From assembly GCA_964641135.1 (NCBI GenBank), contig CAZXJV010000063.1, positions 1 to 16,862 on the forward strand: a stretch of 16,862 nucleotides of DNA, in the 5' to 3' direction. The position numbers were made by a program, and so were the translations under genes. The notes below the pieces were generated by a model that was not told the origin of the DNA, did not search any database, and saw only the letters and a list, made by a program, of their open reading frames with translations. Origin of the DNA: Teretinema sp964641135. Lineage in GTDB: Bacteria > Spirochaetota > Spirochaetia > Treponematales > Treponemataceae. Shown one piece after another: positions 1 through 7,204 of the stretch. The number at the start of each line of letters is the position of its first letter. Position 1 is the first letter of the stretch.

Positions 1-332
1 GGTGCGGTTCCCCAGACAAACAGGCGCAATGCCTTCTCCAGACGTCCGGCATCTCCTTCACAATCCGAATCAATACCGGCCGAGATAAAAGCCTGAAGAC
101 AGTTTTCGCATACTGTTCCGGTAAAACGCACAGACTGACTACGGGCATCAGCTTCGCGCAACAAACCAACAAGCAGCTGCAGACCGGCCAGATCCAGCCG
201 TGTCAGACCGCTAAAATCCAAAGATAGAGGCGCCCCCGACGCAAGAGCGCCCAGAAGCGCATCCCTCCAGAACGCGATACGTTCAACAGTAAGGTTTTTT
301 TCCAGAACAAGGGCCGTTTCCGGCTTATTCAT
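1..332 (-). CDS. STAS-domain protein, C-terminus cut by window edge
   Basis: The minus-strand frame from the ATG at 332 is open to base 1 and gives about 110 residues beginning MNKPETALVLEKNLTVER. The middle part (LDFSGLTRLDLAGLQLLVGLL) has the alternating strand/helix pattern and Asp/Leu loop of STAS domains, as in anti-sigma-factor antagonists and the MlaB-like single-domain proteins often found in chemotaxis clusters. The Ser/Thr normally phosphorylated in SpoIIAA-type members would sit in the DLAGLQ loop, which here has no Ser. This may therefore be a protein-interaction module rather than a kinase substrate. The ATG overlaps the last 8 bases of cheW, so translation is probably coupled and the gene belongs to the receptor-cheW operon. 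The 3' end lies outside the window. STAS assignment is by pattern recognition. Confidence 0.75.
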   Translation of the reverse strand, partial: MNKPETALVLEKNLTVERIAFWRDALLGALASGAPLSLDFSGLTRLDLAGLQLLVGLLREADARSQSVRFTGTVCENCLQAFISAGIDSDCEGDAGRLEKALRLFVWGTA

Positions 333-837
333 TCGTTACCGCCTCGGTGGTCTGCAGCATTTGTATCTCACGCTCGGTCAGCACTTTATTGATGTTTAAA
401 ATGATTACAAAATCATCATCAACCCTGCCCATCCCTGTAATAAACGAGGTATCAATAGACACTCCGATTTTTGGCGGCGGTTCTATCTGTGACGGTTCAA
501 TGGTAATTACTTTTTGCACCTGATCACTGAAAATACCTACGGTCAGCTCATCTGCACTGTCATCGCCAAACAGGTTTTCGATTTCGGTTACTATAATACC
601 TGTCTCGCGGTCTATCGGAGTTTCTCCAAGTTCAAACTTGCGGCGCAGATCCAGCACCGGCACGACTGAACCCCGCAGGTTGATTACACCGCTCATAAAA
701 TCCGGCATTCGCGGTACCCTGGTAATTTTTGGAACCCCCAGAACTTCCTTGATGTTAGCGACATTCACAGCATACAGCTCGTCAGCCAATTTGAAGGTCA
801 AATACTGATGAATATCAGCGCGATTAATTTCTGCCAT
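325..837 (-). CDS. cheW: CheW chemotaxis coupling protein
   Basis: The 170-residue protein is a single CheW domain, the SH3-like adaptor that links chemoreceptor tips to the CheA kinase in cytoplasmic arrays. The start of the domain (YLTFKLADELYAVNVANIKEVL) and the signature GVINLRGSVVPVLDLR at about residues 50-66 are typical. Length matches the usual 150-175 residues. The start at 837 is supported by AAGGAGG seven bases upstream; this Shine-Dalgarno overlaps the stop codon of the receptor gene, which ends only 12 bases away. The 3' end overlaps the STAS gene by 8 bases. The three genes therefore form a translationally linked unit. No cheA lies inside the window; it could follow beyond base 1. 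Confidence 0.95.
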   Translation of the reverse strand: MAEINRADIHQYLTFKLADELYAVNVANIKEVLGVPKITRVPRMPDFMSGVINLRGSVVPVLDLRRKFELGETPIDRETGIIVTEIENLFGDDSADELTVGIFSDQVQKVITIEPSQIEPPPKIGVSIDTSFITGMGRVDDDFVIILNINKVLTEREIQMLQTTEAVTNE

Positions 838-849
838 TCAAGAGCCTCC

Positions 850-3039
850 TTAAAATTCCTCGAATTCACTGTCCATCGCATCTTTGGCAGACCGCGGATG
901 GTCATCATCCAGATTAAGATCTATACCGCCAACAGGCAATCGTTTCGGTTTTACTGAACGGGCAGATGCAAGACGCGACTCTTCTTTTGGTGAAGAAACG
1001 CCCGTGACTGCGCCTGAAGTTTTTTGTGCAGCAGATTTTTCATCTGCCATTTTTTTTGCAACCTCTGCGACTACCGGCGGAACTGAGGCTTTTTTTGCCG
1101 GAGCCTGTCTTGGTACCGGTGCAGGCTTTTGGGCGGGTACAGGTTTTTTTGCTGCAGGAGCAGTATCTAGAGGCCGCTTAACTGATGCATGCGGTGTTTC
1201 ACGAACACCGGAAGAATCAATCCTGAAATAGCTCACGGTTGCGCTCATCTGCTCTGCCTGACCGGCAAGCTCTTCGGCCATGGAAGCAGACTCTTCACTC
1301 ATCGAGGCATTCTGCTGTACCACCTGGTCAAGCTGCATGATGGCGGCATTGATCTGCTCTACGCCGGAGTTCTGTTCTCCGGAGGCTGCGCTTATCTCCT
1401 GCACCAGCTCTGCTGTACGGCGGATCTCGGGAAGCAGTTCATTGATTGTCGCTCCGGCCTTTTCGGCAATCGCCACGCTTTCACCTGAAAGACGGCTGAT
1501 CTCGGCTGCTTCTTTCTGGCTGCGCTCGGCAAGCTTTCCAACCTCGGCAGCAACAACCGCAAACCCTTTACCGTACTCACCGGCACGGGCGGCTTCGATT
1601 GACGCATTCAGCGACAGCATGTTCGTTGAACGGGCTATCTCTTCAATAATGCTGATTTTTGAAGCTATCTCGCGCATTGCTTCTACTGTAGAACTGACTG
1701 ATTTTCCGCCTTCTTCGGCCTTTGCGGCAGACTGCTGGGCAATCCGTTCGGTCTGCAGTGCGTTATCTGCGTTCTGACGGACGTTGGAGCTCATTTCTTC
1801 CATGGAAGAGGATATCTCTTCTACAGAGGATGCCTGTTCGGTTGCTCCCTGGCTCATCTGCTGGGCAGAACCGCTGAGCTGCTGGGCTCCGGCCGACACC
1901 TGCTGGGCGGCACTCGACATCTCGCCAATCACTTGCCGGAGCTTGACAATCATGGATTGGAAGGCATTTGCAAGTTGACCGATCTCGTCTCCGCGTTCAA
2001 GGTAGCGGCCGTCTACATCCTCGCCCAAATCCCCGGATGCTATCCGTGTTGCCATGACAACAGTCGCACCAACCGGTTTGGCTACAGAGCGACCGATTAT
2101 AAAGGATACCAGGAGAATAACCAGAAGAGAAGCCAGGCTTATCCCGATAACCCATGATGTAAGAACAACAACGTTGCGAAGGATGTACTCCTGTTGAACC
2201 GTAATGGCAAGCGACCAGCCCGTACCGGGAACCGGAGCAAAGAAGGCGCGCTGGACAATGCCCTCCGGGTTTGTATATCGCCCCACACCGCGCTCCCCGG
2301 CTATCATACGGCGGCCAAGAGCTGCAAGACCCGAAAACCCTGCAGCATCAGACTGGGTCGTGTTCAACTCAAGCACATATTGTGGATTATGATGTGCGAT
2401 TACAAGACCAGTACGGTCAACAAGAAAACCAAAGCCTGCATTGTCAATATTTATCTTCGAGATTGAATCTGAAAGAGATGTAAGGGTAACCTGCAGACCT
2501 ATCATACCGTCTACACGGCCTGCGCGCATGACCGGAGCAGCAACAACAACGATCGGTACATTGAGTGTGCGTGATATTGTCGGGTTACTGATAGCCCAGG
2601 AAGCATTTTCGCGGACGACTGCCTGAAAATAATCTCGGTCAGCAACATTTCCTGTTGCCCCGGTGCTTGTAACAAAGTCTCCTGCGTTGTTTACATAAAA
2701 GATGTCCGCTACATAGGTGCCCATTTCCCGCATTTTTTCGGCAATTGTTCGTTCAATCTCTGCCTGTGTTCCGCCGCGAATAACATTACGGCTTGCTTCA
2801 TCAAGGGCAAAACGCACATATTCCTTGATATGAGCAGAAAGCTCATCCGCCCTGGCTGCGCCTATTTCCTCGGTATACAACTCGGTTGTACGCTCCAGGG
2901 CAGAGGCTGACATATACACAACAATTCCCGCCAGGAATCCAAGGACCAACAACGTGGTCAATCCGAATAATATGGCAATTTTCATTCCAATCTTGATTTT
3001 CTTTACAAAACCGGACTGAGTTCCTTCTTTGTCTTTCAT
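850..3039 (-). CDS. Methyl-accepting chemotaxis protein (Cache-HAMP-MA)
   Basis: This 729-residue inner-membrane chemoreceptor senses a ligand outside and controls CheA inside. Visible in order: TM1 at about 20-43, a periplasmic Cache-type sensor at about 45-285 (with FLVDRTGLVIAHHNP), TM2 at about 288-315, HAMP at about 317-370, and the methyl-accepting coiled-coil domain at about 375-606. The hairpin tip near residues 460-495 reads STNMLSLNASIEAARAGE, a spirochaete-like variant of the usual TNLLALNAAIEAARAGE. Residues about 607-720 form a Pro/Ala/Lys-rich linker, and the protein ends EFEEF, which fits the x-[aromatic]-x-x-[aromatic] pentapeptide that tethers CheR/CheB in some receptors. The start at 3039 follows a GGGGGGA Shine-Dalgarno. 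cheW follows after 12 bases. The ligand cannot be inferred. Confidence 0.95.
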   Translation of the reverse strand: MKDKEGTQSGFVKKIKIGMKIAILFGLTTLLVLGFLAGIVVYMSASALERTTELYTEEIGAARADELSAHIKEYVRFALDEASRNVIRGGTQAEIERTIAEKMREMGTYVADIFYVNNAGDFVTSTGATGNVADRDYFQAVVRENASWAISNPTISRTLNVPIVVVAAPVMRAGRVDGMIGLQVTLTSLSDSISKINIDNAGFGFLVDRTGLVIAHHNPQYVLELNTTQSDAAGFSGLAALGRRMIAGERGVGRYTNPEGIVQRAFFAPVPGTGWSLAITVQQEYILRNVVVLTSWVIGISLASLLVILLVSFIIGRSVAKPVGATVVMATRIASGDLGEDVDGRYLERGDEIGQLANAFQSMIVKLRQVIGEMSSAAQQVSAGAQQLSGSAQQMSQGATEQASSVEEISSSMEEMSSNVRQNADNALQTERIAQQSAAKAEEGGKSVSSTVEAMREIASKISIIEEIARSTNMLSLNASIEAARAGEYGKGFAVVAAEVGKLAERSQKEAAEISRLSGESVAIAEKAGATINELLPEIRRTAELVQEISAASGEQNSGVEQINAAIMQLDQVVQQNASMSEESASMAEELAGQAEQMSATVSYFRIDSSGVRETPHASVKRPLDTAPAAKKPVPAQKPAPVPRQAPAKKASVPPVVAEVAKKMADEKSAAQKTSGAVTGVSSPKEESRLASARSVKPKRLPVGGIDLNLDDDHPRSAKDAMDSEFEEF

Positions 3040-3107
3040 CTTGATAATCCCCCCGGCAGTCTGTTGACTGCAAAATACAACAGCAGCACCAACGTTTTAC
3101 CCCTATA

Positions 3108-3136
3108 ACTGTAGTTTCACCGGGGAGACTTGTCAA
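3108..3136 (-). promoter_or_regulatory. Candidate sigma-70 promoter of the MCP-cheW-STAS operon
   Basis: Read on the minus strand: TTGACA (3131-3136), a 17-base spacer, then TACAGT (3108-3113), about 70 bases before the receptor start. The -35 box is perfect and the -10 box matches 4 of 6. The -35 box overlaps the TGA that ends the receptor-like fragment at 3133. No sigma-28-type box was seen. Confidence 0.5.
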
Positions 3137-3199
3137 ATCCTGAAATAACTTACGGTTGCGCTCATCTGCTCTGCCTGACCGGCAAGCTCTTCGGCCATG
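3133..3199 (-). pseudogene. Remnant of a second MCP gene (end of signalling domain)
   Basis: Bases 3136-3199 repeat 1219-1282 of the receptor gene with 62 of 64 identical bases. On the minus strand, reading from the ATG at 3198, the fragment encodes 21 residues (MAEELAGQAEQM...SYFRI) followed by TGA. These residues are identical to about positions 586-606 of the intact receptor. Both base differences are third-position synonymous changes (GTG to GTA and AGC to AGT). The pattern suits the last part of a former paralogous receptor gene lying upstream in tandem, most of which has been deleted, rather than a fresh copy. Homology stops abruptly at both ends. Nothing suggests that the fragment is itself expressed as a functional peptide. 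Confidence 0.75.
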
Positions 3200-3262
3200 C
3201 CCTTACAGACTGATAGCAAACATCGAATTTATAAACAACCTGCTTGCCTGTATAAATTAAAG

Positions 3263-3302
3263 CAAAAGGCCCCCGGTGGCTTTAATCACCGGGGGCCTTT
3301 TG
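3263..3302. terminator. Strong bidirectional terminator hairpin
   Basis: A perfect 16-bp stem (3263-3278 with 3287-3302) with a GC-rich core, an AAAA/TTTT base and an 8-base loop. On the minus strand it lies 20 bases after the stop of the gene at 3323-4480 and its 3' arm runs into T-rich sequence, so it ends that gene. It also insulates the receptor operon. Confidence 0.9.
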
Positions 3303-3322
3303 TTTGACATACAGCTAAAACC

Positions 3323-4480
3323 TTACTTAAGCGGAATTACGCATTCTATTGCGTAGGTGCTATTATTTCTAATCAGGAAATCAACCTGTACGTTGCCGGG
3401 CAGGTCGGCTGTGATACAAAGCAGGGCCGCATGGCTACTTTCACTGCTTACACCATAGCCATAGGATTCCGTATCAATAAGGGCCTTAACAGTACGTTTT
3501 TGCCAGTCAAAAGCGATGGAGGGAACGACACCAGCTGAAACGGTAAACGGCGAACTTCCCAGCTTGGCAGACAGGGCAGTTTGAACACCAAGCAACTGAG
3601 CAATCACGATGCTACTTGTCTTTACTCCGACAATGCTGGAGTCCTCAATAAAAATCCCTCCAGTTTGCACATAGGGATTCAAAATCAGGGAAATACCTTC
3701 TGCCAGCTCAAGATCAAACCGATTGCTGGCTCCGATACCAAATTGACTTTCGGACACATCAATGAGGACATTGTTTTTTCTCGGGCTGTTATAAAACACC
3801 CATACTGCGGATTCTGTACCCGATTTGAACAGTGAGGGCATACGCAGTTTGTCATACAGGGCGAAATATACCTGTGACTCTTTTTCGGTCAGTGAAGGGT
3901 CATCGCTATCCTTATACTCGTAAGAATTACTAAATACAGATACACGGCCGTAATTATAAAATGTACCGATATTAAAACCAAACGGGACTTCCAAACCAAG
4001 AGTTCCTGACCTGTCAACAAGCTTTCTGGAAGCCGTAAGAGACTCCCTGTCAAAACCATAATCTTGACCGTATAAATACACATTCAAACCGATGGACAGG
4101 TTGCTTGCTTTCGGTAAACCAACCGTACCGGAAAGATACATATCATATGTATTAAACAAAGGGCGATCAATTGTAGTATCGACCATAAACCCGGATTCAG
4201 AGACTGTGTCTGTGTTTTTCCACAGATCAAAATCTGTCCGTATTGCAAACGGGATTGAGCCTGCCTTGTAATACCCGATGTTGGGGCCGGTAAAATCCAG
4301 CCCGCCAAGTATGTAGTTGTTCTCCAACTTATTAAATTGTTCATTGGGCCCGGCAGTCCAGTCGATTGCATTTGTGATCAAGTCGGAGGTGATCAATGCA
4401 AGGTCCGAGAATGTTGTTTGTGCAATAACAGCCGGTCCGGTGAGGCACAGCACAATCAACACAACACACAATTTTTTCAT
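3323..4480 (-). CDS. Exported protein, probable outer-membrane beta-barrel
   Basis: I do not recognise the family. The 385-residue protein begins with a clear Sec signal peptide (MKKLCVVLIVLCLTGPAVIA, cleavage near residue 20 before QTTF). It has no lipobox Cys and no later hydrophobic helix. The mature part consists of many short segments with alternating polar and hydrophobic residues, rich in Tyr, Gly, Ser and Asn, such as LSIGLNVYLYGQDYGF and ESQFGIGASNRFDLEL. This is the usual look of outer-membrane beta-barrels of spirochaetes and other diderms. The C-terminus (IECVIPLK) lacks the common terminal aromatic residue, which weakens the inference. The start at 4480 has AAGGAG seven to eight bases upstream. 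The gene appears monocistronic, ending at the terminator at 3263-3302. Confidence 0.75.
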   Translation of the reverse strand: MKKLCVVLIVLCLTGPAVIAQTTFSDLALITSDLITNAIDWTAGPNEQFNKLENNYILGGLDFTGPNIGYYKAGSIPFAIRTDFDLWKNTDTVSESGFMVDTTIDRPLFNTYDMYLSGTVGLPKASNLSIGLNVYLYGQDYGFDRESLTASRKLVDRSGTLGLEVPFGFNIGTFYNYGRVSVFSNSYEYKDSDDPSLTEKESQVYFALYDKLRMPSLFKSGTESAVWVFYNSPRKNNVLIDVSESQFGIGASNRFDLELAEGISLILNPYVQTGGIFIEDSSIVGVKTSSIVIAQLLGVQTALSAKLGSSPFTVSAGVVPSIAFDWQKRTVKALIDTESYGYGVSSESSHAALLCITADLPGNVQVDFLIRNNSTYAIECVIPLK

Positions 4481-4588
4481 ATTAACTCCTTGTTCAAGAA
4501 AAGTGTGCTTAGTTTACATCACCACTCTTTTGTTGTACAGCTTTTTTTTTAATACAAACACAGGTTTTCACCCCGAGACGCCATACGC

Positions 4589-6478
4589 TTACCAGCTGCC
4601 GCCTCCGCCGCCGCCTGAGCCGCCGCCGGAGAAGCCGCCGGAAGAGGAACTGCCGCTGCTACCGCCGCTGCCGGAGGATGAAGAAGGAGCAGACCTCATT
4701 GTACTGCTCATCACCGCAACAGAAGTCCCCAGAGTACGGGTGAAGTCCCGTGAATTGAAGCGGTCATGCCCGTATCCCCGATACCAGGTTGGCGGCTGCA
4801 GTGCCAGACCGTCAAAATGCCGTGCCCATTTATCGCTTACCCGGAGCACAATCGCATACGGCAGGATATCAAAAAAGTACTGCGGATTTGATGCAAACAG
4901 ACGGTCAAGCTTGTCCTTCTCGGCCTTAACCAAGAAATCACGGAAACCCAGTACACGTCCCAGAATTTTGTCCCCGTAGGGCGTCCGTCGTCCCATCGCC
5001 GAAACAAAGCAACTGCAGATAAAGGAGGTCGCCATCGGCAGTGCGAAATCCAGAACGGGAAGGCGAACGATCCACAAGGCCAGAAAGCCGATTCCGCCGG
5101 TTAACATCACAGCAAAATACGCTGTCACAATCAGCCTGATTCGGGAAGCAACAGAACCCAGAGCTATCTGCTGCACAACCATTGAATACAAAACCACTAC
5201 AAACATGGAAACAAAAAATGCCAGAAACACACCCATAAACCGCGGCTCGAACGTGCGCATTAAACGCAAACCGAGCAGAAATACCGGAATAAAGGCCAGA
5301 ATCCCTGACAGGAAACCGGTTGAAAGAGTCAAACAGCCTACCTTGGTATTATCTGCACTGGTGTCAAAAATGGCGCGCTCATCGGTATTCTGAAACCAGG
5401 ATTGAACCTCACCCTGTGCCCTGTACAACGAAGGATGAAATACATTGTGCAGATCGCTCATCTTGACAATTCCGTCAGTGCCGAAAGAAAACAAGTCCTT
5501 GAACAAGGCTTTTTCATAACCGCGTGCACTGGACGGCAGCTCCTTTAACCGGGTAAGCTGAAGCTCTGTACCCGAGCCCCGGGAGACCGGCAGTTCCGCA
5601 ATCTCAAGGCAGCCCTGTTGTGCCCAGTAAATTATCAGCGCAGTGATATCCTCCGGATCAACAGAACCATCAACGATATACCCGATCTCCGAAGGTGTCA
5701 TGTTATCAGGCGGTGCGAATTCAACCACCTTGATGACCCGTTTATCCCGGCCCTTGCGAAACCACAACAGAAAAGCAAGCAGAATAACCGCCGCAGAAAC
5801 GGGATACCGGCTCAATAAAGGAAGCAGCGACGGCATATGCCGGCGGGCACCGACCCAATAGCCTTCAGGCAGGGGCAGCGCCACAGTCAGACCCTCATTG
5901 GGTCTCAGGGGACGAACCAATTGCCCTTTAATAGTCAGATCCTCTACAGTCCATACCACATTGCCGCTATAGGTTGAGCCATACGGACCAGAGGTGCAAT
6001 TAACTCTGGCAGGGTCAAAGGGCTTGGGCATCACAATCTCGAAGCTTGCTGCCCGGATAGTGGTATCCCAACCAAGACCGATTACATTGTGGTTAAACTC
6101 GTCCATATCTTCCAGACGGTCCGCACCCACATCATAGACGTAGTGAATCTCATAGCGCACCGGTCCATACAGAAGAACAGCAGGGTCTCCGATGCGGATA
6201 CGCAGGTTCTCTCCCTCACGCAGCTTCTTGAATGAATACCCCGGAACCCGCACCGAGCGGATCTTTACCGGGTTCTTATCAAATACAAGGGGAATATCCC
6301 GAAAAATTCCGCGCCGTTCCTCGTGAAAATTGACATCTATCACTTCGGTGATTCGGTAGGAATTGTTTTCCGCTGCCTCCATCCGCACATGATAGTGCTC
6401 GATTGTAAAGGCTTCCTGCCCTGCCGCAAGGCCAAGCAGGAGCAGAATGGAAAGTATTGTACATAGTGTTTTTTTCAT
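4589..6478 (-). CDS. DUF2207-family membrane protein with Gly/Ser-rich tail
   Basis: This is a 629-residue member of the DUF2207 family, membrane proteins of unknown function often encoded beside lemA. Residues 1-20 form a signal peptide. Residues about 20-225 form an extracytoplasmic domain typical of the family (EVIDVNFHEERRGIFRDIPL). One membrane helix follows near residues 235-255, then a cytoplasmic winged-helix-like part (MTPSEIGYIVDG..EDITALIIYWAQQG). Several more helices lie at about 385-490, and then the family motif GFRDFLVKAEKDKLDRL..NPQYFFDILPYAI. The last 35 residues are Ser/Gly repeats ending GGGGGGSW. I start at 6478: AGGTT precedes it, it gives a proper signal peptide, and it lies 10 bases after the lemA stop. 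The longer reading from 6535 would overlap lemA. Confidence 0.9.
   Translation of the reverse strand: MKKTLCTILSILLLLGLAAGQEAFTIEHYHVRMEAAENNSYRITEVIDVNFHEERRGIFRDIPLVFDKNPVKIRSVRVPGYSFKKLREGENLRIRIGDPAVLLYGPVRYEIHYVYDVGADRLEDMDEFNHNVIGLGWDTTIRAASFEIVMPKPFDPARVNCTSGPYGSTYSGNVVWTVEDLTIKGQLVRPLRPNEGLTVALPLPEGYWVGARRHMPSLLPLLSRYPVSAAVILLAFLLWFRKGRDKRVIKVVEFAPPDNMTPSEIGYIVDGSVDPEDITALIIYWAQQGCLEIAELPVSRGSGTELQLTRLKELPSSARGYEKALFKDLFSFGTDGIVKMSDLHNVFHPSLYRAQGEVQSWFQNTDERAIFDTSADNTKVGCLTLSTGFLSGILAFIPVFLLGLRLMRTFEPRFMGVFLAFFVSMFVVVLYSMVVQQIALGSVASRIRLIVTAYFAVMLTGGIGFLALWIVRLPVLDFALPMATSFICSCFVSAMGRRTPYGDKILGRVLGFRDFLVKAEKDKLDRLFASNPQYFFDILPYAIVLRVSDKWARHFDGLALQPPTWYRGYGHDRFNSRDFTRTLGTSVAVMSSTMRSAPSSSSGSGGSSGSSSSGGFSGGGSGGGGGGSW
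4590..4690 (-). repeat. Low-complexity GGN/TCN codon repeat
   Basis: This GC-rich, imperfect trinucleotide run encodes the Ser/Gly tail of the DUF2207 protein. Similar tails are usual in this family, so it is a coding feature rather than a separate element. It could be prone to slippage. Confidence 0.7.
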
Positions 6479-6488
6479 GCAGGGAACC

Positions 6489-7037
6489 TCAAAATGACAC
6501 TTTAACAGAAGCACGCTCGGCGTCCTGTATTTCAAAGTATTCTTTCTTTTGAAGATTCATCATGCCTGCAACAATAGACTGGGGAAACAATTCTCGCTTG
6601 ATATTGTAAATCTTGATTACCGCATTGTAATATTTGCGCGACTGCAGAATATCGGTCTCAAGGGTCTGCAGCTGATTTTGAAGGTTCACAAAGCCCTGGT
6701 TCGCCTTCAAGTCAGGATAGGCCTCGCTCAGGGCAAATATGCTTTTCAGCCCTGCAACAAGGGCTGTTTCATTTTTCTGGAGCTCGCCGACCGACGAGGA
6801 GCCCATTGCCATATTCCGGGCCTGAATCACCCGTTCGAGGGTTTCTTTTTCGTGCGAGGCGTAGCCCTTTACTGTCTCAACCAGATTCGGAATCAGATCC
6901 CAGCGCTTTTTCAGGTAGGCATCCATTGTGGCAAAGGCCTCTTCGCACTGGTTGCGCTGCTGCACAAAACCGTTATACATACCAATAAAGGCCATCAAGA
7001 CCAGAAGAACAAGACCGCCGACAATCCATAAAACCAT
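6489..7037 (-). CDS. lemA: LemA family protein
   Basis: The 182-residue protein has one N-terminal membrane helix (about residues 3-22) followed by a long alpha-helical domain. The LemA signature is clear: YNGFVQQRNQCEEAFATMDAYLKK, then RWDLIPNLVETVKGYASHE, and later YYNAVIKIYN and PQSIVAGMMNLQKKEYFE. Length fits the family (about 180-200). The biochemical role of LemA is not settled; it is a small membrane-anchored helical protein. The start at 7037 has AGAGGT nine bases upstream. The DUF2207 gene follows after 10 bases, and the two are a recurrent pair, so they probably act together at the membrane. Confidence 0.95.
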   Translation of the reverse strand: MVLWIVGGLVLLVLMAFIGMYNGFVQQRNQCEEAFATMDAYLKKRWDLIPNLVETVKGYASHEKETLERVIQARNMAMGSSSVGELQKNETALVAGLKSIFALSEAYPDLKANQGFVNLQNQLQTLETDILQSRKYYNAVIKIYNIKRELFPQSIVAGMMNLQKKEYFEIQDAERASVKVSF

Positions 7038-7070
7038 ACTTATACCTCTTTGCTATACTTGATTTGTAAA

Positions 7071-7098
7071 AGTGTAGCACAGCATCCGTTTCTGACAG
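7071..7098 (-). promoter_or_regulatory. Candidate promoter for lemA-DUF2207
   Basis: On the minus strand: CTGTCA (7093-7098), a 16-base spacer, and TACACT (7071-7076) preceded by TGC, which gives an extended -10 element. It lies about 35 bases before the lemA start and back-to-back with the promoter of the HD-GYP gene. Confidence 0.5.
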
Positions 7099-7108
7099 TA
7101 CTCTTTTG

Positions 7109-7138
7109 TTGACAAAACGTAAAAACCGGACCTACAAT
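7109..7138 (+). promoter_or_regulatory. Sigma-70 promoter of the HD-GYP gene
   Basis: Perfect -35 TTGACA (7109-7114), an 18-base spacer, and -10 TACAAT (7133-7138, 5 of 6). Transcription would start near 7145. This excludes the TTG codon at 7106 as a translation start and supports the ATG at 7205. Confidence 0.75.
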
Positions 7139-7204
7139 CAGGTACGTCACTTGCGTCCAACAACCCCGGCGCTTGATCTAAAAAATCAAGGAATACAACT
7201 ACGG

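Noticed and set aside
850..1180. Repeats in the receptor linker as a tandem-repeat locus
   Set aside because: Only Pro/Ala/Lys low complexity is seen, without a regular period.
3133..3198. The 21-codon frame as a functional small peptide gene
   Set aside because: It is identical in protein sequence to part of the receptor coiled coil and has no Shine-Dalgarno; a gene remnant is simpler.
6479..6535. N-terminal extension of the DUF2207 frame
   Set aside because: It overlaps the end of lemA, and the ATG at 6478 gives a Shine-Dalgarno and a proper signal peptide.
7106..7204. Upstream extension of the HD-GYP frame from a TTG codon
   Set aside because: A consensus promoter (7109-7138) lies inside it, so this stretch is mostly untranscribed or leader.
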